Shown one piece after another: positions 45,541 to 55,571 of a stretch of DNA of 64,000 bases. Made by a program: the position numbers and the translations under genes. Every line of letters starts with the position of its first letter. The stretch's first letter is position 1. This DNA comes from Hemileia vastatrix. Taxonomy: Eukaryota > Basidiomycota > Pucciniomycetes > Pucciniales > Zaghouaniaceae. The stretch is from the NCBI GenBank assembly GCA_030280995.1, contig JASXTE010000002.1, positions 41,004,683 through 41,068,682 of the forward strand. Reading direction: 5' to 3'. Below the pieces are notes generated by a model. That model ran no database searches. It was not told the origin of the DNA and saw only the letters and a list, made by a program, of their open reading frames with translations.

Positions 45541-46179
45541 TAAAATAAATTGATAATTATACAAAAAATTATTAAGATCATTATTTATAAGATAAAAAAT
45601 AACAATCAAAAAAAATATTATTAATTGAATTAATGTGATTTTATTTATAATATAAAATAATAACCACTAATTATCAATTTGGGACAAATACAAAAGTGTA
45701 AATGTCAAACAATAATAATATTACCAGAATTAATTGGCAATAATTGGGACTAAGCAGAGAGTACTATTATTGGCAATCAATAATATCAAAATTTAATGAA
45801 GAATTAATTTAAAAATTTAATCAAAAAATTATGATCTTCTAGGACTAAGAGGGTTGCTATATTATTGTCAACTAGGAAAAAAGATATTTAATAAAATTTG
45901 ATCACTTACACTCAGTTTCTCAGCAAAAAAGCTAAGGCACTGTTATTGCAATAAAAACTTGGTATTATAATTGTGAGGTGAAAGGTGAGACATACTAAAG
46001 TTATCAAAAAATCACTATAAAATAGATGAATAATAATATTATGTAACCCGTATTAGGAAGACCCCAGTTTGATTCAAAGTAGCGGCAAAAGTTGGTTTTG
46101 TGTGCACAAGGTGGTCCGTGAGTTAGTCATTTGTCCAATTGTCAAACTTTTGTTGTCATTTGGAAAGGCCTCCAATTTT
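45541..46179. other. Gypsy-B untranslated leader
   Basis: AT-rich, no open frame of note, between the 5' LTR and gag on the - strand. A primer-binding site should lie next to 46180, but the sense sequence there (AAAAATTGGAGGCC) is not an obvious tRNA complement starting TGG at the LTR edge. Confidence 0.5.
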
Positions 46180-47430
46180 TGGCCAGTCATCTAGAAGAAG
46201 TAGGGAAAAAAGGAGAAGAAGAAGAAGAAGAGAAATTTGAAAGAGGAAAAAAAAATGAAAGACAACTATGGGAATTCTTAGAGACTTGTAATGGGTATAA
46301 GATTTTTAAGACTTTTTAAGTTCTTTATTTTCTCTGCATTAGACAACACAACTAGATAATATTAAAAAGTCTCTTAAAGCAACCTAATAGCTGTATAATA
46401 CTTTTAACTAATTTAAATGAGTAGTCACCGTAGTATAATTTGTCAATGTAGTATAAGTTTTCTTTTATTTATTATAATAACAAAGTGTAATATAAGATTA
46501 ATAATTTAAGTGATTCCAATTTAGGGGATTAACAAATGCCTTTATATAGGCAAGGGGTCCTCTGAAAAGCCACAAAAACATATACATGAGAATGAAATAA
46601 AGTAAAACACAAATAAAGTAACTATAGCAATAATATATGGGGAAAAACATAGAACACATAACAAATATGATTAAGAGCCCAATTTTACCACCAATTTAAT
46701 CCCAGACAAGGTATTGAAATTAATTGAAACATCAATGTAGATTGAAACACAGGACTAAACAATCTTAATATAAAAGAAGTATTATAATATAATTAAAATG
46801 GTAAACAAATTACATGAAACATCAAGAATCTTTCTACTTTAGAAATATGGTTAGTTTCATTAGTATAAAACATAAAAAAATAATTGTTTCAAAAAATTTT
46901 AATATTGTAATAACTATTTTGAGTTAAAACAAATAATTAATTTAATGAAATAACTATATTAAAGTAAAATCTAATATTGTATTATCAAGTAAGTCTTTTA
47001 AATTAGTTAATAGGTTTATGACACAACTAAGGGTCAAAAATATGCCCAATATTTATGATGTATAAGGTATGTATAATATAAATATACATATTAATTAATT
47101 AATTAGTCCATAATTTTAAAATTATAAGATGTAATGATTATATAATATTATATTAATTAATTAATGATTTATAATTATCAAACACATTAAAAGTGATCAT
47201 TTTTATAGAATATAATGTATTAGTTATTTATTTAATTGTATTTAAAACTTATATAGTAATAAAATTTATAAAACTCATATTTTAATTTATGATTATAAGT
47301 TAGTTATTTTAATTTTATATTTCAATATAAATCTAATTTAAATACATAATTAAAAATAGTAATTTTCCATTTTTAAGTTCAATAAAACAATAAAACATTT
47401 TACTGGACTTCTGGTACAGCCTGGCTGACA
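46180..47430 (-). repeat. Gypsy-B 5' LTR, uninterrupted
   Basis: 1251 bp. It aligns by eye along its length with the pieces of the 3' LTR. Motifs shared by both copies include tttatataggcaaggggtcc (a likely TATA region) and the end actggtacagcctggctgaca-type terminus. It preserves the empty sites of the Harbinger element (about 47075-47077), MITE 1 (47144-47146) and MITE 2 (about 47174-47176). Its inner edge differs slightly from the other copy (tggccagtc versus tgtccaccagtc). Confidence 0.87.
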
Positions 47431-47435
47431 GATGC

Positions 47436-47830
47436 ATTCCCAGAGTTTGGCAGGATCAAAAATGTCATTCTCTGGAAGAAATTGAGTATGATTATTGGTA
47501 TTGAGGAACATTCACAGAATAATTGCTGTTAGCTTCTTTTTGAAGTTAAAGATTTTGAGAGCAGTCGCATTCGTAGGAGGAGTTACGTTCTTGAGTAAAA
47601 AATTATCAAGGTTTTGTATTCCTAGGGCATAATACATCTGGTTCTTCCATGTGGCATAATTTCTTTGGTAAAGATTTCAACTGCTTTACTTTTGGAAAAA
47701 TGAGAGTCCGTATCTGATCAAGGAGGAAATGGTACAGTAGTCTGTCATGATTCAAAGGAGATATCAGAGTTATCAACTGGTGTAGAAGCCACATTTGAAA
47801 AGTTAAAAAGGCACTTTTCACATAAAATTT
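47436..47830 (-). pseudogene. Copia-B gag, N-terminal fragment
   Basis: Reading the - strand in pieces gives a copia Gag start that includes NYATWKNQMYYALGIQNL, typical of the UBN2-type region of copia Gag. The frame is interrupted by stops and shifts. The fragment ends at 47436, where the target duplication gatgc (47431-47435) marks the Gypsy-B insertion; the next Gag residues resume below 30903. Confidence 0.65.
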
Positions 47831-48180
47831 TGATCTGAACCAGAAAAGTTATATGATAAAGTCAATAAGATTAGACAAAAGTCTATACTTGAGTGAAGCA
47901 GCACTGAGATAAAGAGACTAAAGATAAATAGAAATGATAATGAGTAAAAATATAAAAGATAAGAGTGCAAGTGAGTAGAAGAAAGAAGAGGATAAAAGGA
48001 GATGCAAAACAGGGGATACAGAAACATCTCCTTTTATCGACTCAGTAAACAAGGCTACTTCCCATGATAGTTAAAAATATACACACACAGAACAAAAAGA
48101 TTTTGAAGCTATGATACAAAAAAATATTTTAAGCTCAGGTAAGAATTACTGAGAATTAAATAACTATATAAGAATTTTCA
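47831..48180 (-). repeat. Copia-B 5' LTR
   Basis: A 350-bp sequence, tgatctg...ttttca, matching 14371-14928 except for the duplication there. The same perfect 14-bp hairpin stem is present at 47991-48004 and 48025-48038. It sits directly upstream (- strand) of copia gag sequence, as a 5' LTR should. Confidence 0.8.
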
Positions 48181-51100
48181 TTTAACAAAATGTTCATTTT
48201 CTTTTTGAATTTCAAACCAATTCACTCACCTCAACTCCCAAAGAGTCTTCAAATCCAAATATATATCTGAAAGAGTAGTGGTTGAAGTATCTGATACAAG
48301 ACTAAAGGTTTTAGTCAGAAGATTGGACCAATTATCTGTTTCAATTATCTAAATGTCACACCGCCCCAAAAATTAGGCTAATTGGCTTGTTTCTGTGATT
48401 GTTCAAAATAGTACTCAATATGAATTTTCTAATGTGCACTAAAGCCAGAGTTCCACACTCATGAATCATTAACTCTTTATGTCCCCCCTCTCCTTGCATC
48501 ACTTTTTTAGTGATGTTTCTGCTTTGTAAATAGAAACATAATTAATTTGAAATAATGAAACCTCTAATTTGAAATATAAATTTCATGGATTTGAGATAGC
48601 AATGTTACTGCTTTAAAAATAGTGATTTTTCTGCCTTAAAAGCAGTGTTTGTCTTCTGACCATTCCCCTCACTTCACACCCACTAGTCCAGTTTTTCATT
48701 TGAATATTTATTACCTCCTATACTCCTAGTTATCAATTAAATCAGGTAGTGGGTTTGCAAAAGGTATCCTTGCTTTTATTATTCTATATACTGATTTCAT
48801 ATTCCTTTTCTCCCTCTTCATAATGACAGTAATTAAGATTTGCAATCAAACCCATAGGAATAAAAACTTCAGATTCTTTTTTCATTTTTATAAAATTATG
48901 AATAATATTTTACATGTAAAACCATAAAATTCATTTGCTTAATTATGCAATTTATTCTTAATTAATGGAAATTCCCCTATTTCTGTCACATTTTCAAATG
49001 AAAAATAGGAAATTTGGACATTAAATTGCATCAATCCAAGTAAATTTAATGGGATGCTGTTGCTTACATTACCTATTATGGACTTGAGATCACATATGCA
49101 TATTGATTGTATTCAAAACCTTGCACATTGAATGAGTCAATTTTTTTATTCTCAAATGATCTTGTTTGTTATCATGGTGAGATAAGGTGAAGAGTCTTAG
49201 TTTTCAAAATGTAAAAAATCACTAATACTAAAAAATAAAAACCTATCTTTTGGCTGACATTATTCCAAGATTTAGAGAGTTGCTTTTCTAAGTCAAAAGA
49301 GGTGTCTTGACTCATTTCACAAGATAAGGACAAGGGGTATATTGTGCAGGATGAAACAATTGTGCAAGGAAGAGGATGAGGAAGAAATAATATGTGGGAC
49401 AGATGAGAGTTGAGGAAATGATATATGTTAAAAAATGGGTTATTGGAAAAACAAAGTGAAATGTGTAATGTTGAAGAGTAGATATTTAATGTGCAAAAAT
49501 AGATACAAAAAATATAAAGTAGAAAAAATTGAGGATTAAATAAATAAAAACCTCATGTCTTGTAGTGTTAAGGTCATATGGTGCTCAATTATCCTCCATT
49601 ATTTCCAATTATTCAATTTGTATTTATGAAGATACTTTTTTGATGGGCATTAGAAAAAGTGATGATTGGAGCAAAAAGGGAACATTAATGCTAAAAATTG
49701 CATAAATGGGCTATTATAATGAAAAATTGTACATGCATTTAGGCATGATAATAATGAGATAAAATTTAGTTAGATAAATAATGACTTAAGGAGATCTAAA
49801 ACCATGTTGGTAACATCCCTATCTATGCGTACTAAACCAACTTTTGGAATAATATTCCAGAACCATGAAAGTAAAATCTCAAATTAACTGTTCACATCAG
49901 TAAATATTGGGTGCACATAAGTATTTTTATTTAAAGATACTTACTTTTTATCATCAAATCACCTCTCTCCTTGCCAATTTTGTATTCATTTTGCATCTAA
50001 CTTGGATATAATTACTTGCATTCTTGATTCTTCCACCTTTCTTACATTAAAATGACTAGAAACTATAGTCACTAATCATTACCAAATTTTGTTAGTTTTC
50101 ACTATTTTACACTACTGACTCTATATTCCAAACCTCAAATCCTAAAATATGCCAAGTGGCCACAGTAAAAAGTGCTCTCTAAAAATACATAGGAAATAAT
50201 ATACTCTTATTCTTCCATATTAAGCTATTCATTAAGCACATTGAATAACATTCAAAAAAATTAGCAATTAAGTTTTACCTAATGATTTCAAAAGTCCCAA
50301 GGTTGAATAATAACTATAGAAAAATATACTTCATAGGGTGGTTGGATGTGGAAACTCATTATGAAATGAACCAAGTAATATGATATTATATACTTATATT
50401 TTACCAAAGTAGGGTAGCTGTTCCAAGGACAGTAGAAATTGGACAGTGGACAGAGTGGGATGAGGGTGGACAGTGGACAACAGAGGGCAAAAAAAGAGAA
50501 AGAGTAAAAGTGGAATGAGACTAAAAGAAAATAAAAAGTGAGCAACAGATGTAGTTATGAGTAGAATTTAGCAAAAAATTAATGCCAACTCAGTCTTTTA
50601 AGGTAATTCTTAAGTATTGTAAAGTTAAAGTATGTATATAGATGGTGATAATGAGTTATTTTTTAACAATAAATCAATAACTTAAAGTATATAATGATAT
50701 TATGCTAATAGAATCTCCACAAGGCAAACATAAAATTCATATTTTATTCAGGAACAGCCTGTACTACACAATATTTCCCATATGAGACCATCTATGTACC
50801 CAAACTCTAACACTAACACTAAAATTTACAATGAAAGTGATGAAATTCAAACCCTAACTTTCAGGAATAATGAGAATGAGAAAGTGATACTGTTAACTTA
50901 ATTGAGGGAATAATACTTCTAGCTTCAATGAGGGAACAATACTTCTAACTTATCTGAGGGAAAGATATTGCTGAAATTGTAGTTTATAAACTATGAATGG
51001 CTAAATACATAGTAGGTGATGTATGGCAGAAAGTTGCATAATTTTTATGTAAGTAATATATTTATATATCTAGGTTGTTTCAAGATAAATGCATTTTTTT

Positions 51101-51222
51101 GTATTTAAGCTTACTAGGTAGCATGAAAATTTTCACTTTCCCTTGACTCAAGTCTAAAGCATAGGTCACATGCTGTAAAAATTGTAAAAAACATCATTTT
51201 CCACTTGCAAGTATGCAGTACA
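48181..51222. other. AT-rich region without a recognisable gene
   Basis: About 3 kb right of Copia-B. The longest open frame (50288-50545, - strand) is a hydrophobic, Phe/Tyr-rich string with no family. A short tandem repeat lies at 50896-50960. Otherwise I see nothing that I can support. This is the likely continuation of the host DNA at 13622-14370. Confidence 0.5.
50896..50960 (+). repeat. Short tandem repeat, about three units of 30 bp
   Basis: Units built on acttaattgagggaataat with variants (tagcttcaatgagggaacaat, taacttatctgagggaaagat). Non-coding. Confidence 0.6.
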
Positions 51223-52315
51223 AACTTCAGGCTGCAAAGAATTTCAGGCAGGCACCCAGGAAGTTGATTAGTGCACAAAAACTTTATTTTGAGTTTATTT
51301 AATTTATATTGATAATAATGTAAGATAAAAATAAATATGAATGAATATAAGTTAAAATAAAAAATAAAGTAACAAATTGAAATGAAATTTAATAAAATTA
51401 AGTGAAATAAAATAATTTAACAAAAAATAATACAATACAATACAATAATATAATATAATATAATATAATATAATATAATATAATATAATATAATATAATA
51501 TAATATAATATAATATAATATAATATAATATAATATAATATAATATAATATAATATAATATAATATAATATAATATAATATAATATAATATAATATAATA
51601 TAATATAATATAATATAATATAATATAATATAATATAATATAATATAATATAATATAATATAATATAATATAATATAATATAATATAATATAATATAATA
51701 TAATATAATATAATATAATATAATATAATATAATATAATATAATATAATATAATATAATATAATATAATATAATATAATATAATATAATATAATATAATA
51801 TAATATAATATAATAAAATATAATATAATATAATATGATATGATATAATATAATATAATAAAATAAAAGTTAGAGTTATTGTTACATAAAATAATTTGAG
51901 TCAATTAAAAAATTAAGTGTAATCTTATAGTTCAGTGAGTTAGGTTTATACCTTTTTCATTGATATTACTATTCTGAGTTGGGGATGGAATGCCAACATT
52001 TTTGTGGAAATTTTAATTTTTAGAGATTTAGGTATGGTTAGCATTTTTATTTCATTTTTTTTATTTCACTTTATTTAACTTTATTTAATTTAATTTACTT
52101 TAATTTAATTTAATTTATTTATTTTCTTGCATTTCATATCTTTTGTTAATTTATTTTTAATTTTTAATTTTTAATTTTTTTAAATTTAGAATAATTTTTT
52201 GTTCTGTTATTCTCAATATAATATAAGATATTTAAATTGAAACAATAATTAGAGAAGTAATAAACTGATTGGGTGCCTTCTTGCAATATTTTCAGCCTGC
52301 AGGCTGAACTTTTGA
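51223..52315. repeat. AT-rich inverted-repeat unit around a pentanucleotide satellite
   Basis: The left end carries caaacttcaggctgcaaag and ggcaggcacccaggaagttg; the right end, inverted, carries caaaagttcagcctgcagg and aaggcacccaatcagttta. The ends are therefore imperfect inverted repeats about 55 bp long, bounding a 1.1-kb AT-rich segment with the (TATAA)n satellite in its centre. It may be a non-autonomous DNA transposon. I could not define a target duplication. Confidence 0.45.
51445..51862. repeat. (TATAA)n pentanucleotide satellite
   Basis: About 400 bp of near-perfect 5-bp repeat with a few interruptions near 51815-51840. The long - strand frame across it (Tyr-Ile-Ile-Leu-Tyr repeats) is an artefact. 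Confidence 0.97.
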
Positions 52316-52331
52316 ATAGTGAGAAGAAGTG

Positions 52332-52833
52332 TGTCAGCCAAGTTGTCTAGAATATAAGTAAATAGAAGAAGAAAAAGTAGAAGAAGAAGAAGAGAAAGAA
52401 GAGAAAGGATAAAAAGAAGAGGAAAAGAAGAGGAAGAAAAAATTTAAATAAATTTAATATAGAATATTAAGAAGTTATTATGACTTAAAAAAGTATAAAT
52501 AACAAAAAGGAAATAAAATCGGGCTTGAGTAATGACCTAGTGGACAGAGATTTTAGATTTTATAAGTAATTATATTTTTTCTCTGCTAATCTTTTAAATA
52601 ATAATATTACATTCTCTTAAAATAAACATAATTTTATATGTATATTTAATTTTAAAGGGTGAAATGCACCACCACAAAAATACAATAATATATATATTTA
52701 CTACAAGTAAAGTAAAAAAAAGCATATCATTTAAGTTTTGAGGATACAGGAGGTTACCCAAGGGCTTTATATAGGCAGGGGGCCCTCTGAAGCACCACAA
52801 AAAGCTATATACTAAGTAAATTAAAACAGTAAT
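52332..52833. repeat. Degenerate LTR related to Gypsy-B
   Basis: Shares, in the same order as the Gypsy-B LTR, a purine-rich GAA tract (52365-52440) and gctttatataggcaggggg followed by ccctctgaagcaccacaaaa, which corresponds to tttatataggcaaggggtcc and tctgaagagccacaaaaaca of Gypsy-B. It starts tgtcagcc. It ends abruptly at 52834, where a CACTA-like end begins. Probably a diverged solo LTR. Confidence 0.6.
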
Positions 52834-52880
52834 CACTACAAGAAATCTTGGGTTGAACTGCTAGCAATCCCCTCTCCTGA
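52834..52880 (+). mobile_element. Possible end of a third CACTA-type element
   Basis: Begins cactacaagaaatcttgggt and continues gaactgctagcaatcccc, which echoes the cactac...gctagcaagtcc structure of the two MITEs above and the CACTACAAGAAA start common in CACTA elements. I did not find the opposite end, so the extent is unknown. Confidence 0.4.
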
Positions 52881-55077
52881 ACTTTAGAGTGTACCTTCAT
52901 TATGCCAGGTTTATGAATACTTTATAAAAATAAGTAAATTAGAGTTGGATTTACATTTATTCTCAGGTTAGTCCAAAAATAAACCTCAATTGATCTCAAG
53001 TTATGCATAAGTTGATCAACTATAACCTTGATTTTATCCTTCATTGAGCACACATTGAGCACATATTGATACAACATAAGCTTTTAAATATCCAATATGA
53101 TTATCAATTTAGAGGAAGAAAACTATTCCTTAATGTACCTAAGCATTAATTTACATCCAAAAGATAAACCATATAATTTTGAAAGTAAATTCAATTTACA
53201 ATAATGATATCTTTTACTACATAATTGCAACAATAGATAAATTTAGCAAATTTTTTGATCAAAAATATTAATAAATATAGGGATTGTAGTAACTGATTCC
53301 ATTCCTATTTTCAAATTTTAAAAATAATATGGTCACTTTTCATTTCAAATCTATTAAGTCTTTGTAAAACTAAATTTTGTATAATTTTTTTTATTTTACT
53401 TAAAATATAAGACCTACAGGCTATTGAAAATAAAATCTTCAGTTACTCAATTAAAAGAAATATATATATTTATATAAAAATAAAAATAGTCCTTAAAATG
53501 TATAACTTGAACAGTTGTTATGGAAATTAATATGCAAGTTTTTCTATTTAAATATTTAATGCTTATATAAATCAATTTCACAAGTTTTGGTATGAGTACA
53601 TGTGAAATAGTACCTTCATTTAAAATTGGAAACCAATATAATGATAAAAATATTTACAGAATTTTTTTCAATTTAATATTTATCTGTAAAAAATGTTGAA
53701 AGTAATATTTTATTCATCTTCTGAAGGATCTCTTCCTCATCCTCTTCCCATCTACTTTTTAATAGGGGGTCTCAAACTTGAACAAATATTCCTGGCATAT
53801 TTAATTTGAAAACCGCTGTAGACAGTCCTATAGTGCTAGCTATAGGCTTTGAAAGAGGGAGTTGGAGTAAAACTGGAGAGAAAAGCCCCTGTCCCTTTGA
53901 GAAATACCATGTGAGATTTATTTGCTACAGAAAATTAGAGACTGTTACTATACCCCTTCCAACACACTTCTTGACTTCTTAACAAGTAAAGACAGTAGCC
54001 AATAGCAGACCACTGAGAACCAAAGAACCGAAAACCTGAAACGCAGAAAGATTTACACCAGAAAAACAAAACACTGTGCACTTGTTGCACAGAAAACAGA
54101 ATTAATACTTGATGAAGGTTTCAAAGCTACACCAGAGAAACCAGTTGCCAAAGTTGAGTTAAATGAAGAACAAAGCTTGCAACAAACACAGCCAATTGTG
54201 GCCAAAAAACAGTGAAAACTGAGTGAGAAACAATGATATCACCTCCGAATAGTTGTATGATAATTAAAGTTTCCCCAAATTGTCTTCTTCAGTATGTACA
54301 CACAGACCACCATCTAAAAAATCCATGCACAGCAACAAATTTGGCGCTTTTGGCAGCCAAATTTAATAAAAACCCTCTAGAACAGCTCCCCAGCCTTCTA
54401 TAACCAAGGCAGGCGGCCCACCTAGAAGCGGCCAGACCTCCCTGAATCTAGAAAACCACCAAAAACCTCCAATAAACACCAAAATACTTAGAAAAATCCA
54501 CCACAACTACTTAAACCCTTAAAACACAAAATTAAGCTATGACAACATTGTGACATAAAATATAGAGCCAAATTAGCTCTACTTAATGGTACTAAGCCCT
54601 TAACCCTAAGACTTAAGGCTAGCCCGTAAAAGACAAAAAACAAAATTAAACAGCTATCTTTTAAAAATGAAAAGTGAGAAAATGACCCTTAAAAACTTAG
54701 AATATTAAAAATGTCATCGAGAAATAAAATATAGAGAACAATTGGTGCTATCCAATGGTAGTACCCACATACCTGTAGTCCCAATATTCATTGAATGAAA
54801 CCAGAAAAACACCCAACTATTCAACCAATGTCAATTAATACATACCAAAACAGCGCCAAACAGCCCAACAAAGGCCTCTGCCAATGTTGGAAGACCACAT
54901 TCTCCCTCCAATTGAGAATGTCCACATTCTCCTTCACCAAAACCACCATTTCACACATTTTTCAAAGTCAATCTTTGAAAGGGGTCCCTGTCAATATTGT
55001 ATTGACCATAACCTCATCTGAATCATATCACCACCAATTCATCCATACAGATCTCCTATATATGCCTGCTATTCCAG
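52881..55077. other. AT-rich region without a recognisable gene
   Basis: No supported gene. At 53760-53790, aatagggggtctcaaacttg resembles a Harbinger MITE end, but no partner end was found. From about 53900 base composition becomes less AT-rich and sequence more complex, suggesting another decayed element or host DNA. A 130-codon frame at 54795-55187 has no recognisable domain. Confidence 0.4.
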
Positions 55078-55571
55078 AAAGAAATCTTGCTTCAGACCAG
55101 GTGCATTATCATCTGCAACAGATTCACCTCCCCCTCAACCTGGTCCATCTTCCAGCAAAACCAAAAGATCTAGGCCTTCCATCTTGATACCCAGATTAAT
55201 CAACAAGTTACACCCTTCCAAAAAGAGTTCCAACACCACTACAGCCACTAGCTCTACCATACCTGGTCCTTCTGATGGTAAAAACAATGCTTCTCCATAT
55301 TAAATTATAAACTGATAAATTTCTAGTTTATTCCCATCCAGAGAGTGATGATGACAATTTTGGAACCATTGAAACACCACCACCCAATCAATTGCCCACC
55401 ATCAAGGACAAATTCCAACAACACTCTTCTCAACATAAACATCTCATACTAAACTACTTCCAATCCACTCCTGCTAAAGATCCACAGGAAATTGAGAGAA
55501 GAAGACACCTCATCCACCAGTTCAAAACTAATGCTGAGCACTTTGATTCATCTCTTGATTCTCTTCTGTAA
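55078..55571 (+). pseudogene. Possible two-exon coding remnant, function unknown
   Basis: An open stretch 55078-55277 reads a Ser/Pro/Lys-rich peptide (PGPSSSKTKRSRPS) and joins through a GT...CAG intron (55278-55341) to 55342-55571, giving ESDDDNFGTIETPPP, then KHLILNYFQSTPAKDPQEIE, RRRHLIHQFKTNAEHF and a stop. A plausible acceptor (attccag) precedes 55078. Frame agreement across the intron and the change from disordered to helical sequence argue for real coding history. No family recognised, no start found. It could be host or transposon derived. Confidence 0.35.

Larger units (their letters stand above)
30904..47430 (-). mobile_element. Gypsy-B: chromovirus-type Ty3/gypsy element with nested insertions
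   Basis: LTRs at 30904-38744 (3', interrupted) and 46180-47430 (5'), target duplication gatgc (30899-30903 and 47431-47435), and a purine-rich GGAGTGAGGGAG next to the 3' LTR on the sense strand. The internal region 38745-46179 encodes degenerate gag, protease, reverse transcriptase, RNase H, integrase and a C-terminal chromodomain. It is inserted in Copia-B gag. Length accounting supports the LTR pairing: 7841 bp minus one Harbinger (6051), two MITEs (205 and 204) and the GAA expansion (129) gives 1252, against 1251 for the sister LTR. Confidence 0.88.
14371..48180 (-). mobile_element. Copia-B: Ty1/copia element expanded to 33.8 kb by nested insertions
   Basis: Pieces of one copia element appear in order on the - strand: 5' LTR 47831-48180, start of gag 47436-47830, rest of gag through the N-terminal reverse transcriptase 28448-30903, reverse transcriptase and RNase H 26758-27787, RNase H C-terminus 20858-20942, and the last codons plus 3' LTR 14371-14993. 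Four insertions account for every gap, and three of them carry exact target duplications that rejoin the copia coding sequence. The element is decayed by stops and frameshifts. No matching target duplication was seen at its outer ends (tgttt versus tttaa), so it is old or rearranged. Confidence 0.85.

Noticed and set aside
45860..46179. Search for a tRNA-type primer site or tRNA gene next to the Gypsy-B LTR
   Set aside because: No cloverleaf and no TGG-starting complement at the LTR edge could be made out by eye.
50288..50545. 85-codon hydrophobic - strand frame
   Set aside because: No recognisable family and low-complexity composition.
51398..51904. 168-codon Tyr/Ile/Leu repeat frame
   Set aside because: Created by the (TATAA)n satellite.
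53760..53790. aatagggggtctcaaacttg as a further Harbinger MITE
   Set aside because: Only one end resembles the family; no inverted partner or duplication was found.
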